A DNA stretch of 64,000 nt from an uncultured marine group I thaumarchaeote (GCA_902512865.1 CABXKZ010000001.1:1-64000); one strand, 5' to 3'. Positions 45,009 to 53,238 are shown, counted from the first letter of the stretch. Program-made: numbers and translations. The notes: generated by a model from the sequence alone, not told the origin.

Positions 45009-45548
45009 ATGAGTGCCAGTGAGTTTCTACGAAAAGAACATCAAGAAATAATGCGTCTTGAAAAAGTAATTACAAAATCATACAAAGCACTATACGATGG
45101 CGTAGACATTCCCTTTTCTGATATTGACAAGATTAATTTCCTAATTGCAGAATTTTTAGATTCTGTGCATTTTACAAGAGAAGAAGGATCATATTTTCCA
45201 TGTGTTGCATCATATGATCATTTGAATAAAGAAATCCGTGCTTTGTTAATTGAACATGAATTTAGTAGAAACATTGCGAAACAAATTTCAAAAAATCTTA
45301 AACTATGGAAAAAAGGACAAGACAAACGAGAACCTGTTGCCCGATTCCTTAGAACATATTCCATATTCCTGATAGATCATATGCAAAAAGAGGAACAGTT
45401 TTTTGAAAAAGCCGAAAAAGAGATTTTATCAAGAGAAGAGGAGCAGGAAATGTTTGAACAGTTCCAATCAATTTCTGCGATCACAGAAAAAGTAACCTCT
45501 CTTTTAGAAGATATCAATTATCTGGAATCTCAAGACTGGGCAAAATAA
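45009..45548 (+). CDS. Hemerythrin HHE domain protein
   Basis: The 179-residue four-helix protein has H11 (KEHQE), H54 with E58 (VHFTREE), H83 (IEHEF) and H124 with E128 (DHMQKEE). These are the ligands for a two-iron site. It could sense or bind oxygen or nitric oxide, or store iron. In an ammonia oxidiser, NO handling is plausible. The last 30 residues form another helix. Confidence 0.88.
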   Translation: MSASEFLRKEHQEIMRLEKVITKSYKALYDGVDIPFSDIDKINFLIAEFLDSVHFTREEGSYFPCVASYDHLNKEIRALLIEHEFSRNIAKQISKNLKLWKKGQDKREPVARFLRTYSIFLIDHMQKEEQFFEKAEKEILSREEEQEMFEQFQSISAITEKVTSLLEDINYLESQDWAK

Positions 45549-45581
45549 CATTCTTAAACGGTAATTTCTCTGTCATTAACA

Positions 45582-46094
45582 ATGGCCTTTTGTTTATGGA
45601 TGACTGGATTGCCTTGTTCAGGTAAAACTACCATAGTAAGAAAACTTGCTGAAACCATACCAAATCTAGCCATCTTAGACGGAGATGAACTAAGAGAATG
45701 GTTCTCACCAAAGGACTTTTCAAAAGAAGCAAGAGATGAGCACAACAGAAGAGTTGCTCACTTGTCAAAATTACTCCTAAAGCACAATGTTCCAATGGGT
45801 GTTTCACTAATCAGCCCATACAAGGAAAACCGTGCAAATGCAAAAGAGATCATCGGTGATGATACAAAATTCTTTGAAGTTTATGTCAATGCCTCACTAG
45901 CACAATGTGAAGAGCGTGATGTCAAAGGAATGTATGCAAAAGCCCGCTCAGGAGAGATTAAGGGATTTACAGGAATCGACGACCCATATGAGGCACCAGA
46001 TAATGCTGATTTAGTCCTAGATACTGAGAACAAATCACTTGATGAGAGTGCTGCTGAAGTACTAGAATTTTTGAAATCTAAGAATCTAATCTAG
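45582..46094 (+). CDS. cysC: Adenylylsulfate kinase
   Basis: The 170-residue enzyme has the P-loop GLPCSGKT at 9-16 and the ILDGDELREWFSP APS-binding segment. EHNRRVAHLSKLL follows, and then the LVSPYKENRANAKE-like region (ISPYKENR). It phosphorylates APS to PAPS, the third-step substrate for sulfation or reduction. ATP sulfurylase and the reductase lie at 61.2-63.1 kb. Its end overlaps the convergent cysQ end by 17 bp. Confidence 0.95.
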   Translation: MAFCLWMTGLPCSGKTTIVRKLAETIPNLAILDGDELREWFSPKDFSKEARDEHNRRVAHLSKLLLKHNVPMGVSLISPYKENRANAKEIIGDDTKFFEVYVNASLAQCEERDVKGMYAKARSGEIKGFTGIDDPYEAPDNADLVLDTENKSLDESAAEVLEFLKSKNLI

Positions 46095-46896
46095 ATACGG
46101 CATCTAATGCATCTTGATGAATTAATCCATTAGTTACCAATATTCCATTTTCATGATGTACAGATTCTGTATTGTATGCTAATTCCTTTCCAGAAATATC
46201 CGTCATTTTTCCACCAGCCTCAGAAATTATGCAGTTTGAGGCACAGGTATCCCATTGTTTCATCTTGTTTGTGATTGTTAGATAAATTTCTGCATCTCCA
46301 GATGCAATTTCTGTTACTTTCAGAGAACTCCCAATACTTGTTACAACTGAAATCTCCATTTCATCAAGTAACTTTTCCTCTTTCTCTGATAGATGATGTC
46401 TGCTAACTAGAGCATGACAATTTTGTAATTCTGACATCATAGTAACTTCAATCTTCTCCCATTCTTCATCATGACAGAATGCTCCTTTTCCAGATTCTGC
46501 CAAATACATCTTCTTTTTTATTGGCCAGTAAATTATACCCAAAATTGATTTATGATTTTCAACCAATCCTACCATTACTGTAAACTCTCCTGTTCTGTTT
46601 ACAAAATCTGTTGTTCCATCCAATGGATCAATTATCCAAATTTTTCCTTCAGATAGTCTCTTCTTATCATCAACATCTTCTTCAGATAATATTGCAATTC
46701 CTGTTTCTTCTAAAATCTCTTTGAGAATTTTGTTACTTTCAATATCTGCTTGAGTTATTGGTGAATCATCATCTTTTTTCTCAGTTGAGAAATCTGTATT
46801 GTATATCTCAATAATTTTTTCACCTGCTCTTACTACCCCATCAAGAATTTTTTCTAATTTTGGTTGGCTTGAATTAAACGGTAATTCACTAATCAT
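46078..46896 (-). CDS. cysQ: 3'(2'),5'-bisphosphate nucleotidase (CysQ-like)
   Basis: The 272-residue inositol monophosphatase-fold protein has SEED (71-74), DPLDGTTDFVN at 90-100 and the late WDTCASNCIISEAGG motif, which are the metal and substrate residues. Position beside cysC indicates hydrolysis of PAP, the by-product of PAPS use. The inositol phosphatase alternative cannot be excluded. The start is ATG 46896, overlapping the next minus gene by 8 bp. Confidence 0.9.
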   Translation of the reverse strand: MISELPFNSSQPKLEKILDGVVRAGEKIIEIYNTDFSTEKKDDDSPITQADIESNKILKEILEETGIAILSEEDVDDKKRLSEGKIWIIDPLDGTTDFVNRTGEFTVMVGLVENHKSILGIIYWPIKKKMYLAESGKGAFCHDEEWEKIEVTMMSELQNCHALVSRHHLSEKEEKLLDEMEISVVTSIGSSLKVTEIASGDAEIYLTITNKMKQWDTCASNCIISEAGGKMTDISGKELAYNTESVHHENGILVTNGLIHQDALDAVSRLDS

Positions 46897-47116
46897 ATTT
46901 TAAATCTCTATTTGCTAATTCTGGTTTTAGAGTCCATGCTACAGCTAAACCAACAAATGGAATAGATATCAATCCTGTCATTTGCAGAATTATCAATAAT
47001 TGTTGCTGTGCTACATCAGGTATTGTTATCAGCCACGGTAGTGGAAGTGATAAAATAAACCAAATTCCAACTAGAAGTCCAATTACCTCAATTTTCTGCT
47101 TTTTCTTAGGATTCAT
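46889..47116 (-). CDS. Small two-helix membrane protein, 75 aa
   Basis: Two hydrophobic helices (VIGLLVGIWFILSLPLPWLI; LLIILQMTGLISIPFVGLAVAW) are separated by a short polar loop. It has a basic N-terminus (MNPKKKQK). Its stop overlaps the cysQ start, so the pair is co-translated. I do not recognise it; it could anchor or regulate the phosphatase. Confidence 0.7.
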   Translation of the reverse strand: MNPKKKQKIEVIGLLVGIWFILSLPLPWLITIPDVAQQQLLIILQMTGLISIPFVGLAVAWTLKPELANRDLKYD

Positions 47117-47151
47117 CGTAATTACTCTGTGCTTTCATCAAATTTTAACCC

Positions 47152-47586
47152 TTAGAACTTTATTTCAAAGGTCCATTTTCTATTTAGTAAATAATTAAAC
47201 GCACTTGCAGCAACAATTGATAAAATTGCAGCGTATAGATAATACAAAGCATAATTCTCTACAAGCATGAATGTTAATCCTAGTTGAATACCCATTCCTA
47301 TCACACTAACAATGAAAAATTTTGTATATCGTTCCAGTGTCTTTGGCTCAACTATCTCATTTTTGAAAGTCCAATATCTATGTAAAAAGAAATTATTTGT
47401 AATTGAAATTGCAATTGCAATACCTTGTGATAAAATATACCAAATTCCTAAAAAGTCGGTTAAAACATACAATAATCCTAAATTAACACCTACACCAATT
47501 CCGCCAACCAGAAAATACTTGATTGTTTGTGCTACAAACAATGAAGCTTTACTCTTCTTTTTCTCGTCCTCTATAGTCATATTCAT
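47152..47586 (-). CDS. GtrA-family membrane protein
   Basis: The 144-residue product from ATG 47586 has four helices in the GtrA pattern: YFLVGGIGVGVNLGLLYVLT, then ITNNFFLHRYWTF, FIVSVIGMGIQLGLTFML and NYLLNRKWTF. The two NN/NxxxxRxWTF motifs are diagnostic. GtrA proteins are linked to transfer of lipid-linked sugars across the membrane. The frame extends to TTG 47640, but the ATG is preferred. No glycosyltransferase is adjacent. Confidence 0.85.
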   Translation of the reverse strand: MNMTIEDEKKKSKASLFVAQTIKYFLVGGIGVGVNLGLLYVLTDFLGIWYILSQGIAIAISITNNFFLHRYWTFKNEIVEPKTLERYTKFFIVSVIGMGIQLGLTFMLVENYALYYLYAAILSIVAASAFNYLLNRKWTFEIKF

Positions 47587-47706
47587 CTTGAATGAACCTT
47601 CTTTAATTAAGAAACTGATCAAAGCAATTATAATTTTCAAAAAAACCTAGTTTTTTTTGTAAAAATGATGGATATCCCTTAAATATGACAAAGACATATA
47701 GCAAAT

Positions 47707-47830
47707 AATGCGGAAGGATGTAAATCCTATCGATTAGACTTGCGTGGTCCTGCAGAGCAGAAAATCAAGTAAGCACCTTGTTGCTTCAAGTGAGGGAATC
47801 TCACATTGCTTTGCCGAAGGGCCACGCCCC
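47707..47830 (+). ncRNA. Structured RNA candidate
   Basis: The segment 47741-47830 is 49/90 G+C, far above its flanks, and has no sensible frame. On the plus strand 47741-47749 pairs with 47818-47826 (9 bp, one G-U). Inside it 47751-47758 pairs with 47806-47813 (8 bp, one G-U). Within that, two hairpins stand at 47770-47785 and 47789-47803 (5 bp each, 5-6 nt loops). A 5' hairpin at 47714-47727 has a GUAA tetraloop. Both wobble pairs become mismatches on the other strand, favouring the plus strand. A TTAAATAT box at 47678-47685 predicts a start near 47707. It matches no RNA I recognise (not tRNA, 5S, SRP or RNase P). Confidence 0.6.
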
Positions 47831-47842
47831 CATTAATTTAGC

Positions 47843-48355
47843 CTAGATACTTCTATCTAACTTCGATAGAGAGATACTTACAGACCCTTCCAAATTTCCA
47901 TCTCTCTGAATAGTGATATCATATCTCGCATCTCCTTCTGTTTTTGGAAACTGGACAAATTTCTGACCAAGATATTCCCAGGTATAATATTTTGAGACGC
48001 CTGTATCAACTAAACTTCGTTCCAAAATAAATTCCTCAGAAAAAATTTCTGTTTTAACAGGATCATCCGAGTAATATCTCTGATTTTCTGGAATCACCCA
48101 ATCTATTATCAATCTGATTTTTTTAGGTGAATCTCCCATAGGAACAAATCCAAACTCGTACGTTCCTTCTTCTATTACTCCTAAATCCGTCATGATAGTT
48201 GTCTTACCATGAAACTCTTGTCCTGAAATTCGAAAATCCCATATTTCTCCACCTGAGCGTTGCTCATTTCCACCTGGATTCATTGATGCACCATATGCCA
48301 TTGAAATCACAATTAATGCTATGACAATACTGCCAACAATGACCATTTTATTCAT
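47843..48355 (-). CDS. Membrane-anchored hypothetical protein, 170 aa
   Basis: An N-terminal helix (MVIVGSIVIALIVISMAYGA) is a signal anchor or signal peptide. The remaining 150 residues are polar and beta-rich, without cysteines (GEIWDFRISGQEFHGKTTIMTD, then a late KFVQFPKTEGDARYDITI). Probably an external domain. Family not recognised. It converges on the structured RNA candidate and is divergent from the CdvB-like gene. Confidence 0.7.
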   Translation of the reverse strand: MNKMVIVGSIVIALIVISMAYGASMNPGGNEQRSGGEIWDFRISGQEFHGKTTIMTDLGVIEEGTYEFGFVPMGDSPKKIRLIIDWVIPENQRYYSDDPVKTEIFSEEFILERSLVDTGVSKYYTWEYLGQKFVQFPKTEGDARYDITIQRDGNLEGSVSISLSKLDRSI

Positions 48356-48421
48356 AATCTAGGCATGAATTTCCCAGATTATAGTCATTTTGCTAATTCT
48401 AGTCATACAATTTCCATAATT

Positions 48422-48439
48422 TGTGAACCATTATTCACA
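48422..48439. promoter_or_regulatory. Inverted repeat upstream of the CdvB-like gene
   Basis: TGTGAA at 48422-48427 and TTCACA at 48434-48439 are perfect inverted arms with a 6-bp spacer, 35 bp before the ATG at 48474. An ACATATTT box (about 48453-48460) follows, so the repeat sits where a BRE or an activator/repressor site would be. It could link expression of the ESCRT-type protein to the cell cycle. Confidence 0.4.
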
Positions 48440-48473
48440 CCGGAAATTAATAACATATTTCAAAACAGTACGC

Positions 48474-49133
48474 ATGGGAAGTTTCCAAGACAAATGGTCT
48501 GCTCCACAAAAGCAAAGTTTTGTAGATAAATTAGGTGATACATTCAAACCAAAAGGATCACTAAAACCAAGAGTCGAAATGGCTGTAAAACGATTACAGG
48601 CTCAAATCGGAAAACTCGACGGTATGACACAAAAACTCAAAGAAAGAGATCAGAAAATTTTCCAAAAAATTGTAGTTGCACAACAACAACACGATACCTA
48701 TTCAAGTAAAGTATTATCAAATGAACTCGTAGAAGTTCGTAAAGTACACAAAATTTTATCCAATGCCAAAATGGGATTGGAGAGAATTGAATTAAGATTA
48801 ACCACATTCCATGACTTGGGCGATACAGTTGTAACCTTAATGCCAACAATCGGTCTCATGAATGGACTCAAATCATCACTTGTTAAATTCATGCCAGGTG
48901 CAGACCAAGAGATTGGTAGAATGACTGAGATGTTAGGTGGACTAATGACTGAAACCTTCAGTAGCAGTGAATCATCATTCGGAGTTGAAGAATCAACAAA
49001 CGCCGAATCTGATAACATCCTAGCAGAAGCAGCAGCAGTTGCAGAATCACAATCAGGTGAACAATTCCCATCAGTACCATCAACTGGATTGGAACAATTT
49101 AACGTCCCAACTAGTGAATCAAAATTTATGTAA
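48474..49133 (+). CDS. ESCRT-III/CdvB-family protein
   Basis: From ATG 48474 the 219-residue product has the Snf7-type core. Two long basic/amphipathic helices (MAVKRLQAQIGKLDGMTQKLKERDQKIFQKIVVAQQQHD...) are followed by helices with IELRLTTFHDLGDTVV and GLMNGLKSSLVKFMPGADQEIGRM. The acidic C-terminal tail may carry an MIM-like site for the CdvC ATPase, but I do not see a clear one. CdvB proteins form filaments that constrict membranes at division; thaumarchaea have several. The GTG start at 48423 is less likely. Confidence 0.88.
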   Translation: MGSFQDKWSAPQKQSFVDKLGDTFKPKGSLKPRVEMAVKRLQAQIGKLDGMTQKLKERDQKIFQKIVVAQQQHDTYSSKVLSNELVEVRKVHKILSNAKMGLERIELRLTTFHDLGDTVVTLMPTIGLMNGLKSSLVKFMPGADQEIGRMTEMLGGLMTETFSSSESSFGVEESTNAESDNILAEAAAVAESQSGEQFPSVPSTGLEQFNVPTSESKFM

Positions 49134-49137
49134 CTTT

Positions 49138-49650
49138 CTAGAAACTAGAAGTTTTATCTCGTGACTCTTTGAAACTAGTAATTCTCTTTCCTTCATCATC
49201 GATGATTCTATCAATTCCAGATAACTTTTCTCTCATAGATGAAATCAATGTGCCTACCTCATCTGCTTCATTTTCAACAGCATTTCTCTTTTGAGTCAGA
49301 TGTTGAATTCCACGTGTTTCTTCATCAATATAGTCACTAACTTTCATTAATTTTTCTTTAAGATTTTTTATATCAACAGATTCTTCTTCAATCTCTTTTT
49401 CTAGGTTGGTTCTTTTTTCTTTTAGGTTAGAAATTAGGCCTCCAACATAATCGATAGCCTCTTCCAATTTTACTCGCTTGTTCATCAATGATGAAATTCC
49501 AATATCTGAACCTGATTCATCAATTTCTGGTTGTGATTCAGACACAGATTCTGCTATATTTTCAGAAGGTTGCTCCTGATTTTCAGAAGGTCGTTCCTCA
49601 ACCATCTCGCCACCTTCTTCTTCTTTGAATTTGTCCATAAATCCAGTCAC
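49138..49650 (-). CDS. Coiled-coil protein, 170 aa
   Basis: An acidic, glutamine/serine-rich N-terminal 50 residues precede an almost continuous coiled coil (about 55-165) with heptad-like EEAIDYVGGLISNLKEKRTNLEKEIEEESVDIKNLKEKL and a second SSMREKLSGIDRIIDDEG block. It converges on the CdvB-like gene with 4 bp between stops. A role with cell-division filaments is inference from position. Family unknown. Confidence 0.75.
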   Translation of the reverse strand: MTGFMDKFKEEEGGEMVEERPSENQEQPSENIAESVSESQPEIDESGSDIGISSLMNKRVKLEEAIDYVGGLISNLKEKRTNLEKEIEEESVDIKNLKEKLMKVSDYIDEETRGIQHLTQKRNAVENEADEVGTLISSMREKLSGIDRIIDDEGKRITSFKESRDKTSSF

Positions 49651-50019
49651 GAATTAACTTCATTTTCCTCAAATAAAAACATGCAAAATCTTTTTTTCCG
49701 CACAACTAACTACAGGGATTCTGCCTAATTCCATGTAAATTGATTTTCTAGAATATCTCTGTAAATACTGGGCAATTCCGCGTTCTATGGAGTTTCTAGA
49801 AAATGTTTGTAATATCAGGGAAATTCCGCGTAGGGCACAAGTACGCGAACAGGCACAAATTCCGCGCAAATTGATTTTCTAGAATATCTTTTTTGCCGCC
49901 CCCGCCCCCAAAATTGCCACTTTTACCCACTTTTTACCCATTTCAAACCTGTTCCGCTATGCGTTCCGCTGTGGGATTTCAAAATGTTCCTCATAAAGCT
50001 CTTGATCCTAAACTAGACC
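49651..50019. repeat. Imperfect repeat array in a gene-free intergenic region
   Basis: Two 38-bp units (49745-49782 and 49793-49830) match at 30 of 38 positions: each begins TTTCTAGAA (palindromic core TTCTAGAA) and ends AATTCCGCG. A third TTTCTAGAA lies at 49876-49884 and a third ATTCCGCG at 49859-49866. A 22-bp exact repeat runs 49737-49758 and 49868-49889. Further on, TTCCGCT occurs twice near 49951-49966. No coding frame is credible. The spacing suggests several operator sites between two divergent genes, or an accessory integration or replication site. Confidence 0.65.
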
Positions 50020-50307
50020 ATGTCAAAACAACAATACAGATCCGAAATGGGAATAATGGGAGACATCTTAGATGTTACCATGAATGGAGGCCAGCAAGGC
50101 GTTATTGTGTCTGCTATCTCCAGAAGAGCAAACCTATCTCACTATGCCGTTCTTGATAAATGTGAAAAATTGATCAATGCAGGTTTAGTCGAAACAAGAC
50201 GTGATGATAGAAACCGCAAATTCATGATAACTGAAAAAGGTCTAAAATTCTTTGATGAATTCAAAAACTTCCAAAATCTCCTAAACTCGATGAATCTAAG
50301 GTATTAG
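50020..50307 (+). CDS. Winged-helix transcription regulator, 95 aa
   Basis: A stand-alone winged helix: MGDILDVTMNGGQQGVIVSAISRRANLSHYAVLDKCEKLINAG is the HTH, and LVETRRDDRNRKFMITEKGLKFF the wing. It is of the small thaumarchaeal transcription-regulator type. It lies next to the repeat array, which could be its operator, and 2 bp before the membrane-tethered winged-helix gene. Confidence 0.85.
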   Translation: MSKQQYRSEMGIMGDILDVTMNGGQQGVIVSAISRRANLSHYAVLDKCEKLINAGLVETRRDDRNRKFMITEKGLKFFDEFKNFQNLLNSMNLRY

Positions 50308-50309
50308 AA

Positions 50310-51335
50310 ATGAACCAAGAGTCAGCTTGCTGTGGTTGGTTGGAAGATTCCAAGAATGATGGAATGCTTTTAAGCCCAACCGAAGCCCTGATTTTGATGG
50401 CTCGTGTACCCCTAGCAGTTTTCGTCCTAATTCTGCTTGCTATGTCGGTACCGCTACAGCACTCTTTTGGCTCAAATCGAACCCTAGATCTCTTTCTTTT
50501 TCCTGATGGATCTACACATGTTACTTATTCTTTAGAATCTGATCCATTTCTTCCTGATACCAAAGTTTCACTTTATGGTGATTCGTTAGAAAATTTAGTA
50601 GTTGAAGATGAAAATGGTTTTCCTCTGACTGCTCAATCTGAAAATAACACTCTAGACGTTGAGACTCTGGGGTCTTCAAATATTTTGATTAATTATGATA
50701 CTTATTCACTAATTTCTAAAGATGGAAAAATCTGGTCTTTCGAAATAGATTCCCCAGTTGAATTTAATGTAATAATGCCACAAAATTCTGTTATTGTTGG
50801 AATGTCAACATTTCCTATTGACATGGATGTTACTTCTGATAGAACCCAAATTTTACTTCCAAGTGGTATGGCTGAAATTACATACTTTTTAGCAGTTGCA
50901 GAATCATCCCAGGTTTCATCACCTGAAGAAACTTTTGTAACAAAAGATGATAATTCTATGATATATGTCACAGGTGGAGCCGCTGTAGCAATCGCAGCAA
51001 TCGCAGCAATCGCAATCAAGATGAAAAATAAGCCAAAACAAATTGTTACATCGCCTCAAACTACTGTAATTGAAGAAAAGAATGAGCCTTTCAATATTGA
51101 AAAAGTTCTAGAAATGCCAGATCTTAGAGAAGATGATAAAGAGATAATCAAATTTATTCATGAAAATGGTGGCAGTGCATTAGAAAGTGATCTTAGAAAG
51201 AAATTCCTCTTGCCTAGAACAACAATGTGGAGAGCAGTAAAACGATTAGAACGACATGAATTAATTGAAATTACTAAAAAAGATCTACAAAATCTCATAA
51301 AATTAACAAACGTGGAGACTGACAAAAATGAATAA
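50310..51335 (+). CDS. Membrane protein with external domain and cytosolic winged helix
   Basis: The 341-residue frame has an N-terminal hydrophobic segment (VPLAVFVLILLAMSVPLQ, about 33-50). An external beta-rich region of about 165 residues is followed by a second helix (VTGGAAVAIAAIAAIAIKM, about 222-240). A cytosolic winged-helix (DDKEIIKFIHENGGSALESDLRKKFLLPRTTMWRAVKRLERHELIEI, about 272-320) ends it. This is a one-component membrane sensor/regulator layout. ATG 50397 (residue 30) is the likely start because the preceding 29 residues are atypical for a signal sequence. The signal sensed is unknown. Confidence 0.8.
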   Translation: MNQESACCGWLEDSKNDGMLLSPTEALILMARVPLAVFVLILLAMSVPLQHSFGSNRTLDLFLFPDGSTHVTYSLESDPFLPDTKVSLYGDSLENLVVEDENGFPLTAQSENNTLDVETLGSSNILINYDTYSLISKDGKIWSFEIDSPVEFNVIMPQNSVIVGMSTFPIDMDVTSDRTQILLPSGMAEITYFLAVAESSQVSSPEETFVTKDDNSMIYVTGGAAVAIAAIAAIAIKMKNKPKQIVTSPQTTVIEEKNEPFNIEKVLEMPDLREDDKEIIKFIHENGGSALESDLRKKFLLPRTTMWRAVKRLERHELIEITKKDLQNLIKLTNVETDKNE

Positions 51336-52413
51336 AATTTATGGAATAATTGTAATCTTTGCCTTTGCTGGTCTTATGATACCAACCTCAGCTATGCAAG
51401 TTGAGGCTGCATCTGATTTAGATTACATGTTAATAATTGCTGAAAAAGGAAAAAAATACATCAAGTTAAAAATTAATGAAATGCAGAATTCAAACCTACA
51501 AGATTGGAAGAACCAACAAGTTGTACTTGATATCTATGATAAAAGTGCATATGAGATTGAACAATTAGAAAAAGCAATTGAAAATGGAGATGTCAAGTCT
51601 GCTCGAAAATTGTTTGTTTCATCCATGGGTAATCTCAAACAAATTAGTCTAATGCTAAACCAAATTGCCGTAAACAAAGCACAAGATGAAGCATTACCAG
51701 ATTACCCTCAAATTTTAAAACGATATGAGATGAATATTCAAAAACTAAAACAAATGTCACAAAAATTAGATGCAGATATTGACTTTTCAGAAATAGAGCA
51801 TCTTCTTCTACTTGGAAAGCAAAATGCAGAGAAAGGACAAAATGATCAGACAAAACAAGTACTTGATCAGATTGCTTTGAAAGGACTTGATATCAATAAA
51901 CATCTTGTATCAATTAATCAAGCAAATAAAATCATAAAAGCTCAGGCATTAGCAGAACGATATGTTGATAAAATTAATACGCTAATTGTACAAGCCAAGA
52001 ACTCTGGTTTACTAGATGTTGCTTCACAATTAGAAAATACAAAGATCCATCTTGCTTCTTCAAACTCTACTTCACAAATCACAAAAAACATCAAAATAAT
52101 TATTACTATAAATAATAATATCAAAGAAACACAACAAAAATTAAGACAGGCAAACTTTGATGTTGATGAGATTAAATTATCTCAAAACCAAAAATTTATT
52201 GGAAAATTAAATCAATTAGAGACCAAAGCAAAATTCCTTCATTCTGAAGCAATAGGAAGTAACGCAGCACTATATTATGTAGAAAAAGCACTATCCATAA
52301 TTCATGATACAAAAAATAATCTAGATGTTTCAGAAGGAAAAATCACTTCAAAAATTAAACTAATAGAGGGACTATTGCTAAAAGCAGAGAGAATCGTTCA
52401 AGAACTAACATAA
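51328..52413 (+). CDS. Exported coiled-coil protein, 361 aa
   Basis: A signal peptide (IYGIIVIFAFAGLMIPTSAMQVEA, about 3-27) is followed by about 330 residues of almost pure helix, rich in Lys, Gln, Ile, Leu and Asn. It has repeating hydrophobic positions and no cysteine, so a long external helical/coiled-coil bundle is likely. It overlaps the upstream membrane regulator gene by 8 bp, suggesting the two work together. Family not recognised. Confidence 0.8.
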   Translation: MNKIYGIIVIFAFAGLMIPTSAMQVEAASDLDYMLIIAEKGKKYIKLKINEMQNSNLQDWKNQQVVLDIYDKSAYEIEQLEKAIENGDVKSARKLFVSSMGNLKQISLMLNQIAVNKAQDEALPDYPQILKRYEMNIQKLKQMSQKLDADIDFSEIEHLLLLGKQNAEKGQNDQTKQVLDQIALKGLDINKHLVSINQANKIIKAQALAERYVDKINTLIVQAKNSGLLDVASQLENTKIHLASSNSTSQITKNIKIIITINNNIKETQQKLRQANFDVDEIKLSQNQKFIGKLNQLETKAKFLHSEAIGSNAALYYVEKALSIIHDTKNNLDVSEGKITSKIKLIEGLLLKAERIVQELT

Positions 52414-52445
52414 ACTTCATATAGATTTCAATCTCGTTTTTCATT

Positions 52446-52643
52446 ATGACTTCAAAAGCAATCATTTTTGGTGTTGGATTACCGATGGTGATTTTTGGAG
52501 CATTCATAGCATTACTCATAGCACCACTTGCTGAAGGAGTAGTCTCTACAATAGAATTTGTTGGAAGCCTAATTGGAATATTGGGTGTGGTCTTTATGAT
52601 CTCTGGCTTGTTCTACAAAAAGGAAATAATTGTTCACGAGTAG
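52446..52643 (+). CDS. Small two-helix membrane protein, 65 aa
   Basis: Two hydrophobic helices (AIIFGVGLPMVIFGAFIALLIAPLA and EFVGSLIGILGVVFMISGLF) with a short loop and a KKE end. It follows the exported coiled-coil gene by 32 bp and may belong to that transcript. Not recognised. Confidence 0.65.
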   Translation: MTSKAIIFGVGLPMVIFGAFIALLIAPLAEGVVSTIEFVGSLIGILGVVFMISGLFYKKEIIVHE

Positions 52644-52698
52644 TTGTGCCTAAAAAAATCCACATCCTTTAAAATAACCTTTGAAACTAATTCATCAC

Positions 52699-53238
52699 AT
52701 GGACAAAGAACGCATCAAGAAACTAGTTCGTGAATTAATTATTGAACTTGGTGAAGATCCAACAAGAGAGGGCCTTAAGGATACTCCTAGAAGAATTGCT
52801 GATGCATACGGTGAAATATTCTCAGGTTATGATTCTGATTCTGAACTCTCTGTACAATTCTCGGAAGACTCTGAAACTGTAGTTGCAAAAAATATTCAAT
52901 TTTATTCAATGTGTGAGCATCACATGTTGCCATTTTACGGAACCATACAGATTGCATATGTCCCAAATGGACGTGTCTTTGGAATTTCTAAACTAGTTAG
53001 AGTTGTAGAAAAATTCTCAAAAAGATTACAAATTCAAGAAAGAATTACCAAAAATATTGCAGATGAGTTGTATTCACAAGGTGTTAAAGGAGTTGCTGTG
53101 ATAGCAGATGCTGAACATCTATGTATGAAAATGAGAGGTGTCAAAAATGATACCAAAGTTACAACATCTGCATTTAGAGGAACATTTGAAGATAAAAAGA
53201 CCAAAGAAGAGCTCCTAAAAGCTATGTATGCTAAATAA
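52699..53238 (+). CDS. folE: GTP cyclohydrolase I
   Basis: From ATG 52699 (TTG at 52681 possible) the 179-residue enzyme has the FolE hallmarks: PTREGLKDTPRRIADAY near the start, and CEHHMLPFYG, where Cys and His bind zinc. GISKLVRVVEKFSKRLQ and the late EHLCMKMRGV follow. It converts GTP to dihydroneopterin triphosphate, the entry to pterins and to 7-deazaguanine tRNA modification (QueC lies at 53.6 kb). Confidence 0.95.
   Translation: MDKERIKKLVRELIIELGEDPTREGLKDTPRRIADAYGEIFSGYDSDSELSVQFSEDSETVVAKNIQFYSMCEHHMLPFYGTIQIAYVPNGRVFGISKLVRVVEKFSKRLQIQERITKNIADELYSQGVKGVAVIADAEHLCMKMRGVKNDTKVTTSAFRGTFEDKKTKEELLKAMYAK

Noticed and set aside
47707..47830. Interpreting the folded region as a tRNA, 5S, SRP or RNase P RNA
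   Set aside because: No cloverleaf or T-loop sequence, no SRP helix 8 motif, no RNase P conserved blocks, and the size does not fit any of them.
49669..49869. 66-residue frame on the minus strand in the repeat array
   Set aside because: The sequence is produced by the repeats (repeated SRNSIERGIAQYLQRYSRKSI pieces) and has no independent support.
49893..50156. 87-residue frame overlapping the start of the winged-helix gene
   Set aside because: It begins with a run of prolines from a C-rich stretch and lies in another frame over the better supported gene at 50020.
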